DNA of 64,000 bases, from contig CALFRK010000001.1 of the NCBI GenBank assembly GCA_937919625.1, forward strand, positions 1 through 64,000, written 5' to 3'. Every line of letters starts with the position of its first letter. Position 1 is the first letter of the stretch. Origin of the DNA: an uncultured Ilumatobacter sp. (GTDB lineage: Bacteria; Actinomycetota; Acidimicrobiia; Acidimicrobiales; Ilumatobacteraceae). Both the position numbers and the translations under genes were made by a program. Positions 7,746 through 15,599 of this stretch are shown here, piece after piece. A model generated the notes under the pieces. It did not search any database. It was not told where the DNA came from and worked only from the letters and a program-made list of their open reading frames with translations.

Positions 7746-8471
7746 ATGGACATCGCTCGACACCTGACTGAGCCGGCCGAAGAGCTGCTCGGAGACTTTC
7801 GAGCGGTCGTCATCAATGGCCCTCGCCAGTCCGGCGAGAGCACACTCGTCGAGCAGGTACAGCGGGGTCGCGGGCCGGTGATCACGCTGGACGAGCCCGG
7901 CGCGATGGAAGCCGCGCTGAGTGATCCAGTTGGGTTCCTGGACGGTCAACCCGAGCAAGTCGCGATCGACGAGTTCCAGCGCGGCGGGAACGGATTGCTG
8001 CTCGCACTCAAGGCCCAACTCGACCGATCCGACGATCGCGGGCAGTACCTGCTTGCGGGCTCGACACGGTTCCTTTCGACTCGAACACTCTCGGAAACGC
8101 TGACGGGGCGAGTCGGGCTGACTGAACTCCTGCCGGTCTCGATGGGAGAGCGGGTCGGCGTGCACGAGACCTTCCTCGACGGCCTGTTCAATGCCGAGCT
8201 ACCACCCACGCCGACCACACCGCTCAGCCGGGCCGACTATGCGGAGCTGATCGCTCAAGGCGGGTTTCCCGAAATGCTGCTCGGTCCGACCACGCGCCGG
8301 TTCCGCGCTACCTGGTGTGAGTCGTACCTGCGCACCGTGACCGCTCTCGCCAACGTCGAGCAGGCCGCCGAGATCCGGCGCCCCGAACTCGTCGCACAGC
8401 TCCTCGATCAGGTCGCTGTCCGGTCGGGCGGCGAGATCGTCGCCGCACCCATTGCGACGCTGTGGGGATGA
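7746..8471 (+). pseudogene. Truncated AAA_14/DUF4143 ATPase with mutated Walker A
   Basis: 241 residues against about 420 for the family. The Walker A reads GPRQSGEST: Glu replaces the invariant Lys, which should abolish nucleotide binding. The Walker B-like AIDEFQ and the LLAGSTRFL sensor are present, then the protein ends soon after VAVRSGGEIVAAPI. The DUF4143 C-terminus is lost near 8460. It is related to, but not a recent copy of, the intact gene at 5008. Confidence 0.65.
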
Positions 8472-8509
8472 GTACAGGCACCTCGACGTCCTCCAGAATG
8501 GCCGCCACC

Positions 8510-8546
8510 ATCCAAGATTTCATCCAAGAAACAACGTGATACTTGG
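8510..8546. repeat. Third CCAAG-box cluster
   Basis: ATCCAAGATTTCATCCAAGA plus an inverse ACTTGG, at the point where the truncated ATPase ends and the sigma-factor remnant begins. It may mark the far end of a second integrated element. Confidence 0.3.
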
Positions 8547-8635
8547 CAATACGAGCCAACACGACGACCCGGGTCGGTCGGCCGGGAAACGTAGTGTTCG
8601 TGAACTGCCCACTCAGTACCCAGCTCGAACTTTCT

Positions 8636-8959
8636 TTGTCCGGCGCCCGACACAAGCTGGTCGACCACTATCGCAGCAACGCTCGCGAGCAACGGCGTTT
8701 GGCTCTGGCGTGGTCGAGCGGGGTCGGGCGCGACGACGAGACGGTCGACGACCTGGTCGATGTCGATCCAGGCCATCTCAACGAGCTGCTGCGTGATCTC
8801 TCGGCCGATCACCGCATGGTGCTCGTGCTGAAGTGCCTCGACGAGTCGTCGGTCGATCGAATCGCCGGTGAGATCGGGCGTTCTGTACACGCAATCGAAT
8901 CGTTGCTGGCCCGCGCCAGGCAAGCGCTCGCCCAAAGTCATAAGGAGAGGCAGCCATGA
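8636..8959 (+). pseudogene. ECF sigma factor, 5'-truncated
   Basis: In-frame sequence from about ARHKLVDHYRSNAREQRRLA to the stop at 8959 matches the end of sigma region 2 and all of region 4 (LRDLSADHRMVLVLK, HTH IAGEIGRSVHAIESLLARARQAL). Region 2 with the -10 recognition helix is gone, so it cannot act as a sigma factor. The stop overlaps the next gene as ATGA. The junction with foreign sequence lies near 8600-8640. Confidence 0.6.
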
Positions 8960-9590
8960 CCCGGCACCCGCTCTACGACGCGTTCGATCGCGTCGATCCC
9001 GAGCCGTCCGCCGCGTTCCGCGACGACCTGCGAGCGCGACTGCTCGACGAGTTTGTTGCATCCGATGTAGCACCTGATTCAGCAGCCAGCGACGCAGGCA
9101 CGGATGACGGGGACCAACGCACCGACCCGACCCACGACGTGCGCGTGCTCGGCGATACCGATCACGGCCGCCAGGGTGGGCCTCGATACAGGATCATGTT
9201 GGCGGCCGCCGCGGCAACGATCGTCATTGTCGGAGCCGGGGCGCTGTTGCTCGAGCGCAGCGGTGGACCCGACAAGGTCACCACGGTCCCGACGTCAGAG
9301 ACAATTCCATCGACGTCTGCCCCGACCACCACGGCGCCCACGCCAACAACGACGGAGCCGTCCGAGACGGCGCCAGCGGCGCTGCCCGTGACGGTCCCGG
9401 CGGTCGATGACGCGGCGCTCGTCGCCGATGCACTGGTCGAGACGAAGGAGATCGGCGCCGGTACGAACATCGCCGCCTTGTCGATGACGACGCTCGGTCG
9501 GCCCGACAACTGGGCGCTCCTGCACGCGATGTGGGCGGCCGAGCCGGCGTGCGCCGAGCACACGGCCACTCGAACTGGAACCCCTTCAGC
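8956..9590 (+). pseudogene. Membrane-anchored protein after sigma factor, 3'-truncated
   Basis: Starts MTRHPLYDAFDRVDPEPSAA, a soluble N-terminal part, then one membrane segment (about residues 77-99, IMLAAAAATIVIVGAGALLL) and a Thr/Pro-rich outer linker. Its place after the sigma remnant suggests an anti-sigma or co-transcribed sensor. After about ACAEHTATRTGTPS the sequence stops resembling protein; the open frame continues only as the antisense of the MttB gene, so the real 3' end has been lost near 9590. Confidence 0.5.
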
Positions 9591-9789
9591 ATTTAGACCA
9601 AGCGCCGGGCCGAGGTGGGCGGGAGGCTTACAAACCGCCAGCGGCCTTCTGGCATTACGAAAGCACGGTCATAGACCGCCGCGCGGTGTGCAACTAGGGC
9701 GTCCTCCATCACGGCTTCGGTTCGGCCGGGTCGTGCGTTGGTCACCTGGCACGACGCGATCCGCGATCCCGGCACGACACGCCGACCGC

Positions 9790-11391
9790 TCAGACGGCGA
9801 TCGACTCCACCGGAATCGTTGCGACCGGGGCGGCCCTGGAAATCATCCGATCACGCGGGAAACTGATCGGCAGTTCGGCCCGGATCGCGGCGTCGACATC
9901 CTCAGGAATGTGATCGGGGAAGTGGCGGTCGAGCACGTCGCGAACCTTGGCGATCGCTTGGTCGACGATCATCGGACGGCCGACCTCGTTCCATTCTTTC
10001 GGGCTCAGTCGGTCGCCGATCGCGGGATAGATGTATTCGGTCTGCATCAGCTCGAGTGTCTGGGGCGAGCCGAGATAGTGACCGGGGCCGCCGATTACCG
10101 CGCTGCGGATCGTGTCGAGCGAGAGCGTCTCGTCGGAGACCTCGATGCCCTTGATGGTGCGCTGTACGGCGCCAATGATGTCGTTGTCGAGCACCACGCC
10201 CTCGAGCGAAAACCCGAGCAGGCTGCCGTGCATCCCGGCCGCCTCGTAGATCAGGTTGGCGCCGGCGTTGCCGACGAGCGCGTGGTTGTAGCCCTTCTCG
10301 GCGCCGGCCTGCGCATCGGGCATTTTCGAATCGCTGATGCCCGACGATGTGCCTCCGGTGAGATCGTAAAAGTGGGCCATCTGACCACACGCCGCTGACA
10401 GCAGCGCCTGCTCAGGGCTGCCCCCCGACATCGCCCCCGAACGCAGATCCGACACGAACGGCCAGAGTCCGAAGATCGCCGGATGGCCCGGCTTGATGGC
10501 GTTCACATACGCCAGTCCGGCGAGCACCTCGGCGACCTCCTGCACGAGCGCCCCTGCCAGCGCCGCCGGCGCGGTGGCGCCAGCCTGGCCGGCCGACAAC
10601 AACAAGACGGGCATCCCGCCGTGTACAGCCATCTCCAGGCAGCGACATGCGTCGGCGGCGAACTTGAGCGGGGGAACCACGAAGCAGTTCGACTGGCTGA
10701 CGAACGGACGCGCCCGCCATTGCTGCTCGCCGCCGGCGATCTGGTGCAGCATCTTGAGCGACGCCTCCAGGTGATCAGGGTGCACCCACGAGGTGCCGAC
10801 GTGCTTCGTCGTTCCGCTCACACTGAGGTAGCAGGTGTTGATGTCCATCTCGGCCGGGTCAGGGAGATCCCGCGGCACCACGGCGCGCTGGTAGAAGTGG
10901 ATGTGCTCCATCGTGTCGACCAGGCGGGCGATGTCGTAGGCGTCCTGTGACAGCGACTCGCGATACTCACCCGTGATCGGATCGATGATGTACACAGCCG
11001 CCCCAGCGGTTCCGAAGTAGACCTTCTTGCCCCACGGCTCCATGTCGTGCTTGGGATCCTGACCGTGCAGGACGAAGTTGCGTCCGGCCATGGCGACGGT
11101 GTCCTCGATCAGACCGCGGGGGAACAACAGGCGGCCTTCGTCGGAGATCGTGCAGCCCTTCGGCAGGAGCACGTCGAGGCACGACGGGATCGCGTCAGCG
11201 AGTCCGATGTTCTCGAGGACGTCGAGCGCGGCCAGGTGAACCTTCATCACCTCGGCATCGGTCAGCGCCGCATAGCGCCCGCTGACCATGCCGGGGTTGA
11301 CCGGGCGGACATCGAGCGCCAATGGCGCGGCGCGCAGCGCGCGCCTCGCCTCGCGTCCGCCACGTCGCCCAGCCTGTTGAGCATCGCTCAT
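9790..11391 (-). CDS. MttB-family (non-pyrrolysine) corrinoid methyltransferase
   Basis: 533 residues of the trimethylamine methyltransferase family (COG5598). The frame has no in-frame TAG, so it belongs to the pyrrolysine-free branch, which includes glycine betaine:corrinoid methyltransferases (MtgB). Family-like segments include GTSWVHPDHLEASLKML, NAIKPGHPAIFGLWPF and SDSKMPDAQAGAEKGYNH. It should demethylate a quaternary amine and pass the methyl group to a corrinoid protein, but no corrinoid protein gene is present in the window. I chose ATG 11391 because AGGGGGA lies 7 nt upstream. It is transcribed divergently from a LysR gene, which is its likely regulator. Confidence 0.85.
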   Translation of the reverse strand: MSDAQQAGRRGGREARRALRAAPLALDVRPVNPGMVSGRYAALTDAEVMKVHLAALDVLENIGLADAIPSCLDVLLPKGCTISDEGRLLFPRGLIEDTVAMAGRNFVLHGQDPKHDMEPWGKKVYFGTAGAAVYIIDPITGEYRESLSQDAYDIARLVDTMEHIHFYQRAVVPRDLPDPAEMDINTCYLSVSGTTKHVGTSWVHPDHLEASLKMLHQIAGGEQQWRARPFVSQSNCFVVPPLKFAADACRCLEMAVHGGMPVLLLSAGQAGATAPAALAGALVQEVAEVLAGLAYVNAIKPGHPAIFGLWPFVSDLRSGAMSGGSPEQALLSAACGQMAHFYDLTGGTSSGISDSKMPDAQAGAEKGYNHALVGNAGANLIYEAAGMHGSLLGFSLEGVVLDNDIIGAVQRTIKGIEVSDETLSLDTIRSAVIGGPGHYLGSPQTLELMQTEYIYPAIGDRLSPKEWNEVGRPMIVDQAIAKVRDVLDRHFPDHIPEDVDAAIRAELPISFPRDRMISRAAPVATIPVESIAV

Positions 11392-11453
11392 CGAAATCCC
11401 CCTTGCTGCTGCAGTTTGGATCATTCTGAACTGAATCGACGCCCACAACAAGC

Positions 11454-11483
11454 GATCTTCTCTCATCGATCGATGAGAAGATC
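11454..11483. promoter_or_regulatory. Palindromic LysR-type operator candidate
   Basis: Contains a perfect 16-bp palindrome (CTCATCGATCGATGAG, 11462-11477) flanked by GATCTTCT and AAGATC, giving a longer imperfect dyad. It lies between the divergent mttB-like and lysR genes. Confidence 0.6.
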
Positions 11484-11501
11484 TCATGTAACCTGCGGAT
11501 C

Positions 11502-12446
11502 ATGGAAGGGCTCCCGTCAATGGCCTCGCTGCGCGCCTTCGACGCCGCCGCCCGCAACCTCAGCTTTCGGGTCGCGGCCGAGGAGCTGATGGTCACCCAG
11601 TCGGCGATCAGCCACCAGGTCGCCCAACTCGAGCGACGGCTCGGGGTCTCGCTGTTCGATCGCCGAAACCGTCGCGTCGAGCTCACCACCGCCGGCATTC
11701 ACTACCAGGCGTACGTGAGCGACGGCCTCGAACGGATCGCTGCGGGCACGGCGGTCGTCGCCGGGTCGGGGCGGGTCGATCAACTCGATGTGCAGGTGTA
11801 CGTCACGATGGCCGCCCGCTGGCTGATCCCGCGCCTGCACACATTCGGGTCATCCCATCCGGAGATCCTCGTCAGGTTCAACGCCAGCCACCTCGACTGG
11901 GAATTCGACGAGGCCGCCGGCGATGTGGCGATCGTGTGCACCGAACGCCCGGACCGGCCGGGGATCGACTACACGCATCTGTTCGATGCGCGCCTGACGC
12001 CGGTGTGCAGTCCAGCGCTCGTCCACGGTGGGATCGGGCTGCGTCAACCGGCCGACCTGGTCAACCAATCGTTGCTGCAGCTGTACACGGCGGCCGACGA
12101 GTGGTCGACCTGGCTCGACGCCGCCGGCGTCCCAGAGGTGCATGGCCTTCTCGCTCCGCGGTTCGACTCGTACCTGCTCGCCCTCGAAGCGGCCACCGAC
12201 GGGCAAGGGGTGGCGATCGTGCCAACCTTCCTCGCCGCCGCCGACCTGCGCAGCGGTCGCCTCGTGGCACCGTTTCCGATCGAGGTGTCGCAACCGCGAC
12301 GGTGGTATTTCGTCTGCCGCCGCGACCGTCGCGATGACGTCGCCGTATTGGCCTTCCGCGAATGGCTGCACGCCGAGATCGCCGACGATCCCGACATGTA
12401 TCCAGCCGCGGTCGATGCGGCCGGGCTCGGTCCAGCTGCTCAGTAA
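11502..12446 (+). CDS. LysR-family transcriptional regulator (GcvA-like)
   Basis: 314 residues. N-terminal winged HTH: FDAAARNLSFRVAAEELMVTQ then AISHQVAQLERRLGVSLFDR, residues about 12-60. C-terminal periplasmic-binding-like effector domain from about residue 90. The sequence style (SLRAFDAAARNLSF, DRRNRRVELTTAG) matches the GcvA subgroup that controls glycine and one-carbon genes. It is divergent from the MttB-like gene with a dyad between them. Its 3' end overlaps the convergent XRE-cupin gene by 7 bp. Confidence 0.85.
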   Translation: MEGLPSMASLRAFDAAARNLSFRVAAEELMVTQSAISHQVAQLERRLGVSLFDRRNRRVELTTAGIHYQAYVSDGLERIAAGTAVVAGSGRVDQLDVQVYVTMAARWLIPRLHTFGSSHPEILVRFNASHLDWEFDEAAGDVAIVCTERPDRPGIDYTHLFDARLTPVCSPALVHGGIGLRQPADLVNQSLLQLYTAADEWSTWLDAAGVPEVHGLLAPRFDSYLLALEAATDGQGVAIVPTFLAAADLRSGRLVAPFPIEVSQPRRWYFVCRRDRRDDVAVLAFREWLHAEIADDPDMYPAAVDAAGLGPAAQ

Positions 12447-13057
12447 TGCGGCGGCGTGATCACCCACAGCACCTTGGCGGGTTCGCACGTGCTGTTGGCG
12501 CAGCGGTGCGGTTTGGTGCTCTCGAACGCAAAGCTGTCGCCGGCATGCAGCCGGAAGTGCTGCTCGCCGACCCATAGCTCCAGGTCGCCCGACATCACCA
12601 GGCCGGCCTCGGCACCATCGTGCTCGTAAAACTCGCTGTCGGCGCCCGGGTGGATCGTGCTGATCAGCAGTTCCAGGGGCCCGGAGAGGTTGGGCGAAAG
12701 CAACTCCTCGTTGATCCCGAGCCCGGTGAAGGTCAGGTTTCGGCGGTGGCCGGCACGCACCACGATCTCGCGCTCCTCGGCTGGCCCCTCGGCCCCGTGC
12801 TGGAAGAACCAGTGCATGTGTACGCCGAGTACGTCGGAGATCCGCTTGAGCACACCGATCGGGAGCCGCGACACGTTGCGCTCGATCTGGCTGAGATAGC
12901 TAACAGAGATGCCGGTATCTGTCGCGACGTCCTTGAGCGTTAGCCCCTTGGCTTTGCGTAGCTCGCGCAGTCGCCCACCTATCAGGGCATCGTCGAACGG
13001 CGCGGAATCGGAGGGCGAGGTCGCCTCGTCCGCTGTGTGTACAGCCCGGATCGCCAT
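12440..13057 (-). CDS. XRE-family HTH regulator with C-terminal cupin domain
   Basis: 205 residues. The HTH lies near residues 28-82 (RLRELRKAKGLTLKDVA, GISVSYLSQIER). The cupin is about 110-200 (SEFYEHDGAEAGLVMSG, ELWVGEQHFRLHAGDSFAFES, PHRCANS). This architecture senses small ligands and often controls amine or polyamine catabolism. It lies 5 bp after the stop of the first demethylase gene and is probably in the same operon. The inverted repeat at 15547-15573 upstream of that operon is a candidate target. Confidence 0.85.
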   Translation of the reverse strand: MAIRAVHTADEATSPSDSAPFDDALIGGRLRELRKAKGLTLKDVATDTGISVSYLSQIERNVSRLPIGVLKRISDVLGVHMHWFFQHGAEGPAEEREIVVRAGHRRNLTFTGLGINEELLSPNLSGPLELLISTIHPGADSEFYEHDGAEAGLVMSGDLELWVGEQHFRLHAGDSFAFESTKPHRCANSTCEPAKVLWVITPPHY

Positions 13058-13062
13058 CGTGC

Positions 13063-15510
13063 TCAGCTCTTGACGCGCAGGCTCTTGGGGTCGTACAGCG
13101 GGGCGAGTGACACATTGGCTGGCAGGCGCTCACCAGCCACCTCGATCTCGTAGCGACCAGCCAGAACGAACTCGCGGTCGACGACTCGGCCGGCATCACC
13201 CACGTACCCCATCCCAAGCGATGCATCCAGCGTGTGCCCGTACATCCCCGAGGTGATGCGTCCGACCAGAACATCATCGCGCCAGATCGGCTCGTTGTGG
13301 TATAGCAGCCGCTGGCGGTCATGCAGCGCAAACTGGGCGAGGCGCTGCTTGACGCCATGCTGTTTCTGCTCGATCAGGGCATCGCGGCCGATGAATCCGT
13401 CTGGCTTCGTCCAACGCACAGCGAAGCCGAGCCCGGCCTCGAGCGGGGTTTCGTCCGGTGAGATGTCGTGGCCCCAATGCCGGTACCCCTTCTCCATCCG
13501 CAACGAGTTGAGCGCGTGGTACCCCGCTTGGCGCAAACCGAACCCCGAGCCCGCATCCACGAGGACGTCGTACACCCCGGTCGCGAACTCGGTCGGGATG
13601 TAGAGCTCCCACCCCAGCTCACCAACGAAGGTGACCCGGCTGGCGCGCACCCTGGCGTAGCCGAGATCGATGATCCGCGACGTGCCGAACGGGAACGCGT
13701 CGTTGGACATGTCGGTGGGGGTCAGTGTGGCGAGCAGCGCTCGGGAGTTGGGCCCCATCACACCGAGCACGGCATGGGCGGACGTGACGTCGGTGGCGAC
13801 GGCGCGAGCCCCGTTGGGGATGTGGTCCTTCAACCATGCCAGATCGCGTACTTGTGTCGCCGCCGCGGTGACGATCAAGTAGCGGTCGTGCGCCTCACGC
13901 GTGACAGTGAGGTCGGCTTCGATGCCACCCTGCTCGTTGAGCCACTGGGTGTAGACGATCCGGCCGACGGGAACGGCGACGTCGTTGGCGCAGATCTGGT
14001 TGAGCACGGCCTCGGCGTCGGGGCCCTCGAGCAAGAACTTGCCGAACGACGACTGGTCGAACACGCCCACCGCGGTGCGGACCGCGGCGTGCTCGGCGGC
14101 GGAGTGCGGGAACCAGTTCTGTTTGCCGTAGCTGTACTCGTACACCGGCTCGACACCGGCCGGGGCAAACCAGTTGGCACGCTCCCAGCCGGCCATCTCA
14201 CCGAAACAGGCACCCCGCTCGGCCAGCCGATCGTGAAGTGCCGAACGCCGCACACCCCGGGCAGTGTCGGGCTGGCGGAAGGGCCAGTGCATCGCGTACA
14301 ACAGCCCCAACGCCTCGATCGTGCGGTCGTGCAGGTACGAGCGGTTGCGCTGGAACGGCATCACGCGGCGGACGTCGACATCCCACAGGTCCATCGGTGG
14401 GTAGCCGTCGATGATCCAATCGGCAAGGACCTTGCCGGCCCCACCCGACGACTGGATCCCGATCGAGTTGAACCCACAGGCCATGAACAGGCCTTTCACG
14501 TCGGGCGACTCGCCCAGCAGATAGCGATCGTCAGGGGTGAACGCCTCGGGACCATTGAAGAACAGTCGGATGCCGGCCGAGGCGAGCAACGGCATCCGGT
14601 GCGCCGCCGCTTCGACGAGCGGGGCAATGTGTTCGAAATCCTCCGGCAGGGAATCGAACGCGAACGACTCGGGGATCCCGTCCATGCCCCACGGCTTCGC
14701 CACCGGCTCGAACCACCCGACGAGCAGCTTGCCGGCATCTTCCTTGAAGTAACCGCAGCCATCAGGATCGCGGAGCACCGGCATCGTGGGCGAGATGCCG
14801 TCGACACCCTCGGTGACGATGTAGAAATGTTCGGCCGCATGCAGAGGTACCACGGCGCCGGCCTGATCGCCCAACTCTCGGCCCCACATGCCGGCTGCAT
14901 TCACGACGGCGTCGGCGCGGATGTCTCCGGCCTCGGTGACAACCCCCACGGCGCGACCGTGTTCGACCACGATCCGTTCGACCTTGACGTTCTCGACGAT
15001 CCGCACGCCAAGTGCACGGGCGCCCTTCGCCATCGCCTGAGTGGTGTCGATCGGGTTGATCACGCCGTCGTTCGGCAGATGCACACCCCCGACCAGGTCG
15101 TCGACCCTGGCCAACGGCACCAAGTCGGCGACGTCGGCCGGCGTGATGATGTCGACCTCCAGGCCGAACACGCGAGCCATCGAAGCGCCGCGCTTGAGCT
15201 CCTCGAATCGCTCTTGTGTGGGCGCCACCGACACCGAGCCGCGCTGCTGGAACCCCGTGGCCTGACCGGTCTCGGTTTCCAACGTCGCGAATAGGTTCGT
15301 CGTGTACTGCGCCAGCCGGGTCAGGTTGTGGGTCGCCCGCAGTTGCCCGACCAACCCAGCGGCGTGCCAGGTGGTGCCACAGGTGAGCTGCTTGCGTTCG
15401 AGCAGGACGACATCGGTGCACCCGCGCAGGGCGAGGTGGTAGGCAATGCTGCACCCGACGATGCCACCTCCGACGATGACGACGCGAGCATTGGTGGGCA
15501 GATCGGTCAT
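13063..15510 (-). CDS. FAD oxidoreductase-GcvT fusion (dimethylglycine/sarcosine dehydrogenase-like), paralog 1
   Basis: 815 residues. An N-terminal DAO-type FAD domain (VVIVGGGIVGCSIAYHLA; TTWHAAGLV near residue 48, with the His used for covalent FAD attachment in dimethylglycine dehydrogenase) occupies about 1-380. A middle domain and a GcvT/aminomethyltransferase-like folate domain follow from about 430 (YTQWLNEQGGIEADLTVTR, FVGELGWELYIP, DISPDETPLEAGLGFAV). Expected reaction: oxidative removal of an N-methyl group with transfer of the one-carbon unit to tetrahydrofolate. The exact amine is not predictable. It is divergent from paralog 2 over 89 bp that contain a perfect inverted repeat, and is followed by the XRE-cupin regulator. 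Confidence 0.85.
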   Translation of the reverse strand: MTDLPTNARVVIVGGGIVGCSIAYHLALRGCTDVVLLERKQLTCGTTWHAAGLVGQLRATHNLTRLAQYTTNLFATLETETGQATGFQQRGSVSVAPTQERFEELKRGASMARVFGLEVDIITPADVADLVPLARVDDLVGGVHLPNDGVINPIDTTQAMAKGARALGVRIVENVKVERIVVEHGRAVGVVTEAGDIRADAVVNAAGMWGRELGDQAGAVVPLHAAEHFYIVTEGVDGISPTMPVLRDPDGCGYFKEDAGKLLVGWFEPVAKPWGMDGIPESFAFDSLPEDFEHIAPLVEAAAHRMPLLASAGIRLFFNGPEAFTPDDRYLLGESPDVKGLFMACGFNSIGIQSSGGAGKVLADWIIDGYPPMDLWDVDVRRVMPFQRNRSYLHDRTIEALGLLYAMHWPFRQPDTARGVRRSALHDRLAERGACFGEMAGWERANWFAPAGVEPVYEYSYGKQNWFPHSAAEHAAVRTAVGVFDQSSFGKFLLEGPDAEAVLNQICANDVAVPVGRIVYTQWLNEQGGIEADLTVTREAHDRYLIVTAAATQVRDLAWLKDHIPNGARAVATDVTSAHAVLGVMGPNSRALLATLTPTDMSNDAFPFGTSRIIDLGYARVRASRVTFVGELGWELYIPTEFATGVYDVLVDAGSGFGLRQAGYHALNSLRMEKGYRHWGHDISPDETPLEAGLGFAVRWTKPDGFIGRDALIEQKQHGVKQRLAQFALHDRQRLLYHNEPIWRDDVLVGRITSGMYGHTLDASLGMGYVGDAGRVVDREFVLAGRYEIEVAGERLPANVSLAPLYDPKSLRVKS

Positions 15511-15546
15511 GAGTCCTCCGAGGTGGAGCGCTCGCTAGATGCGGGC

Positions 15547-15573
15547 TGTGTAATTCGTGTCTACTATTACACA
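15547..15573. promoter_or_regulatory. Inverted repeat TGTGTAAT-N11-ATTACACA in a divergent promoter
   Basis: Two perfect 8-bp arms (15547-15554, 15566-15573) lie between the divergent demethylase genes 1 and 2. The A+T content is high for this genome. It is a likely operator controlling both directions, with the XRE-cupin protein as first candidate binder. Confidence 0.6.
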
Positions 15574-15599
15574 AATCGAACCGAGAAGGAGCCGGCATC

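Noticed and set aside
9591-10398. Continuation of the sigma-linked membrane protein to 10398
   Set aside because: The added part is antisense to the well-supported MttB-family gene and has no domain features.
9790-11391. Pyrrolysine-containing MttB
   Set aside because: The whole reading frame has no in-frame TAG, so it is the pyrrolysine-free branch.
13468-15294. Long plus-strand open frame opposite demethylase 1
   Set aside because: It is the complement of a conserved 815-aa enzyme; the translation is Arg/His-rich without motifs. The same holds for the long frames opposite paralogs 2, 3 and 4.
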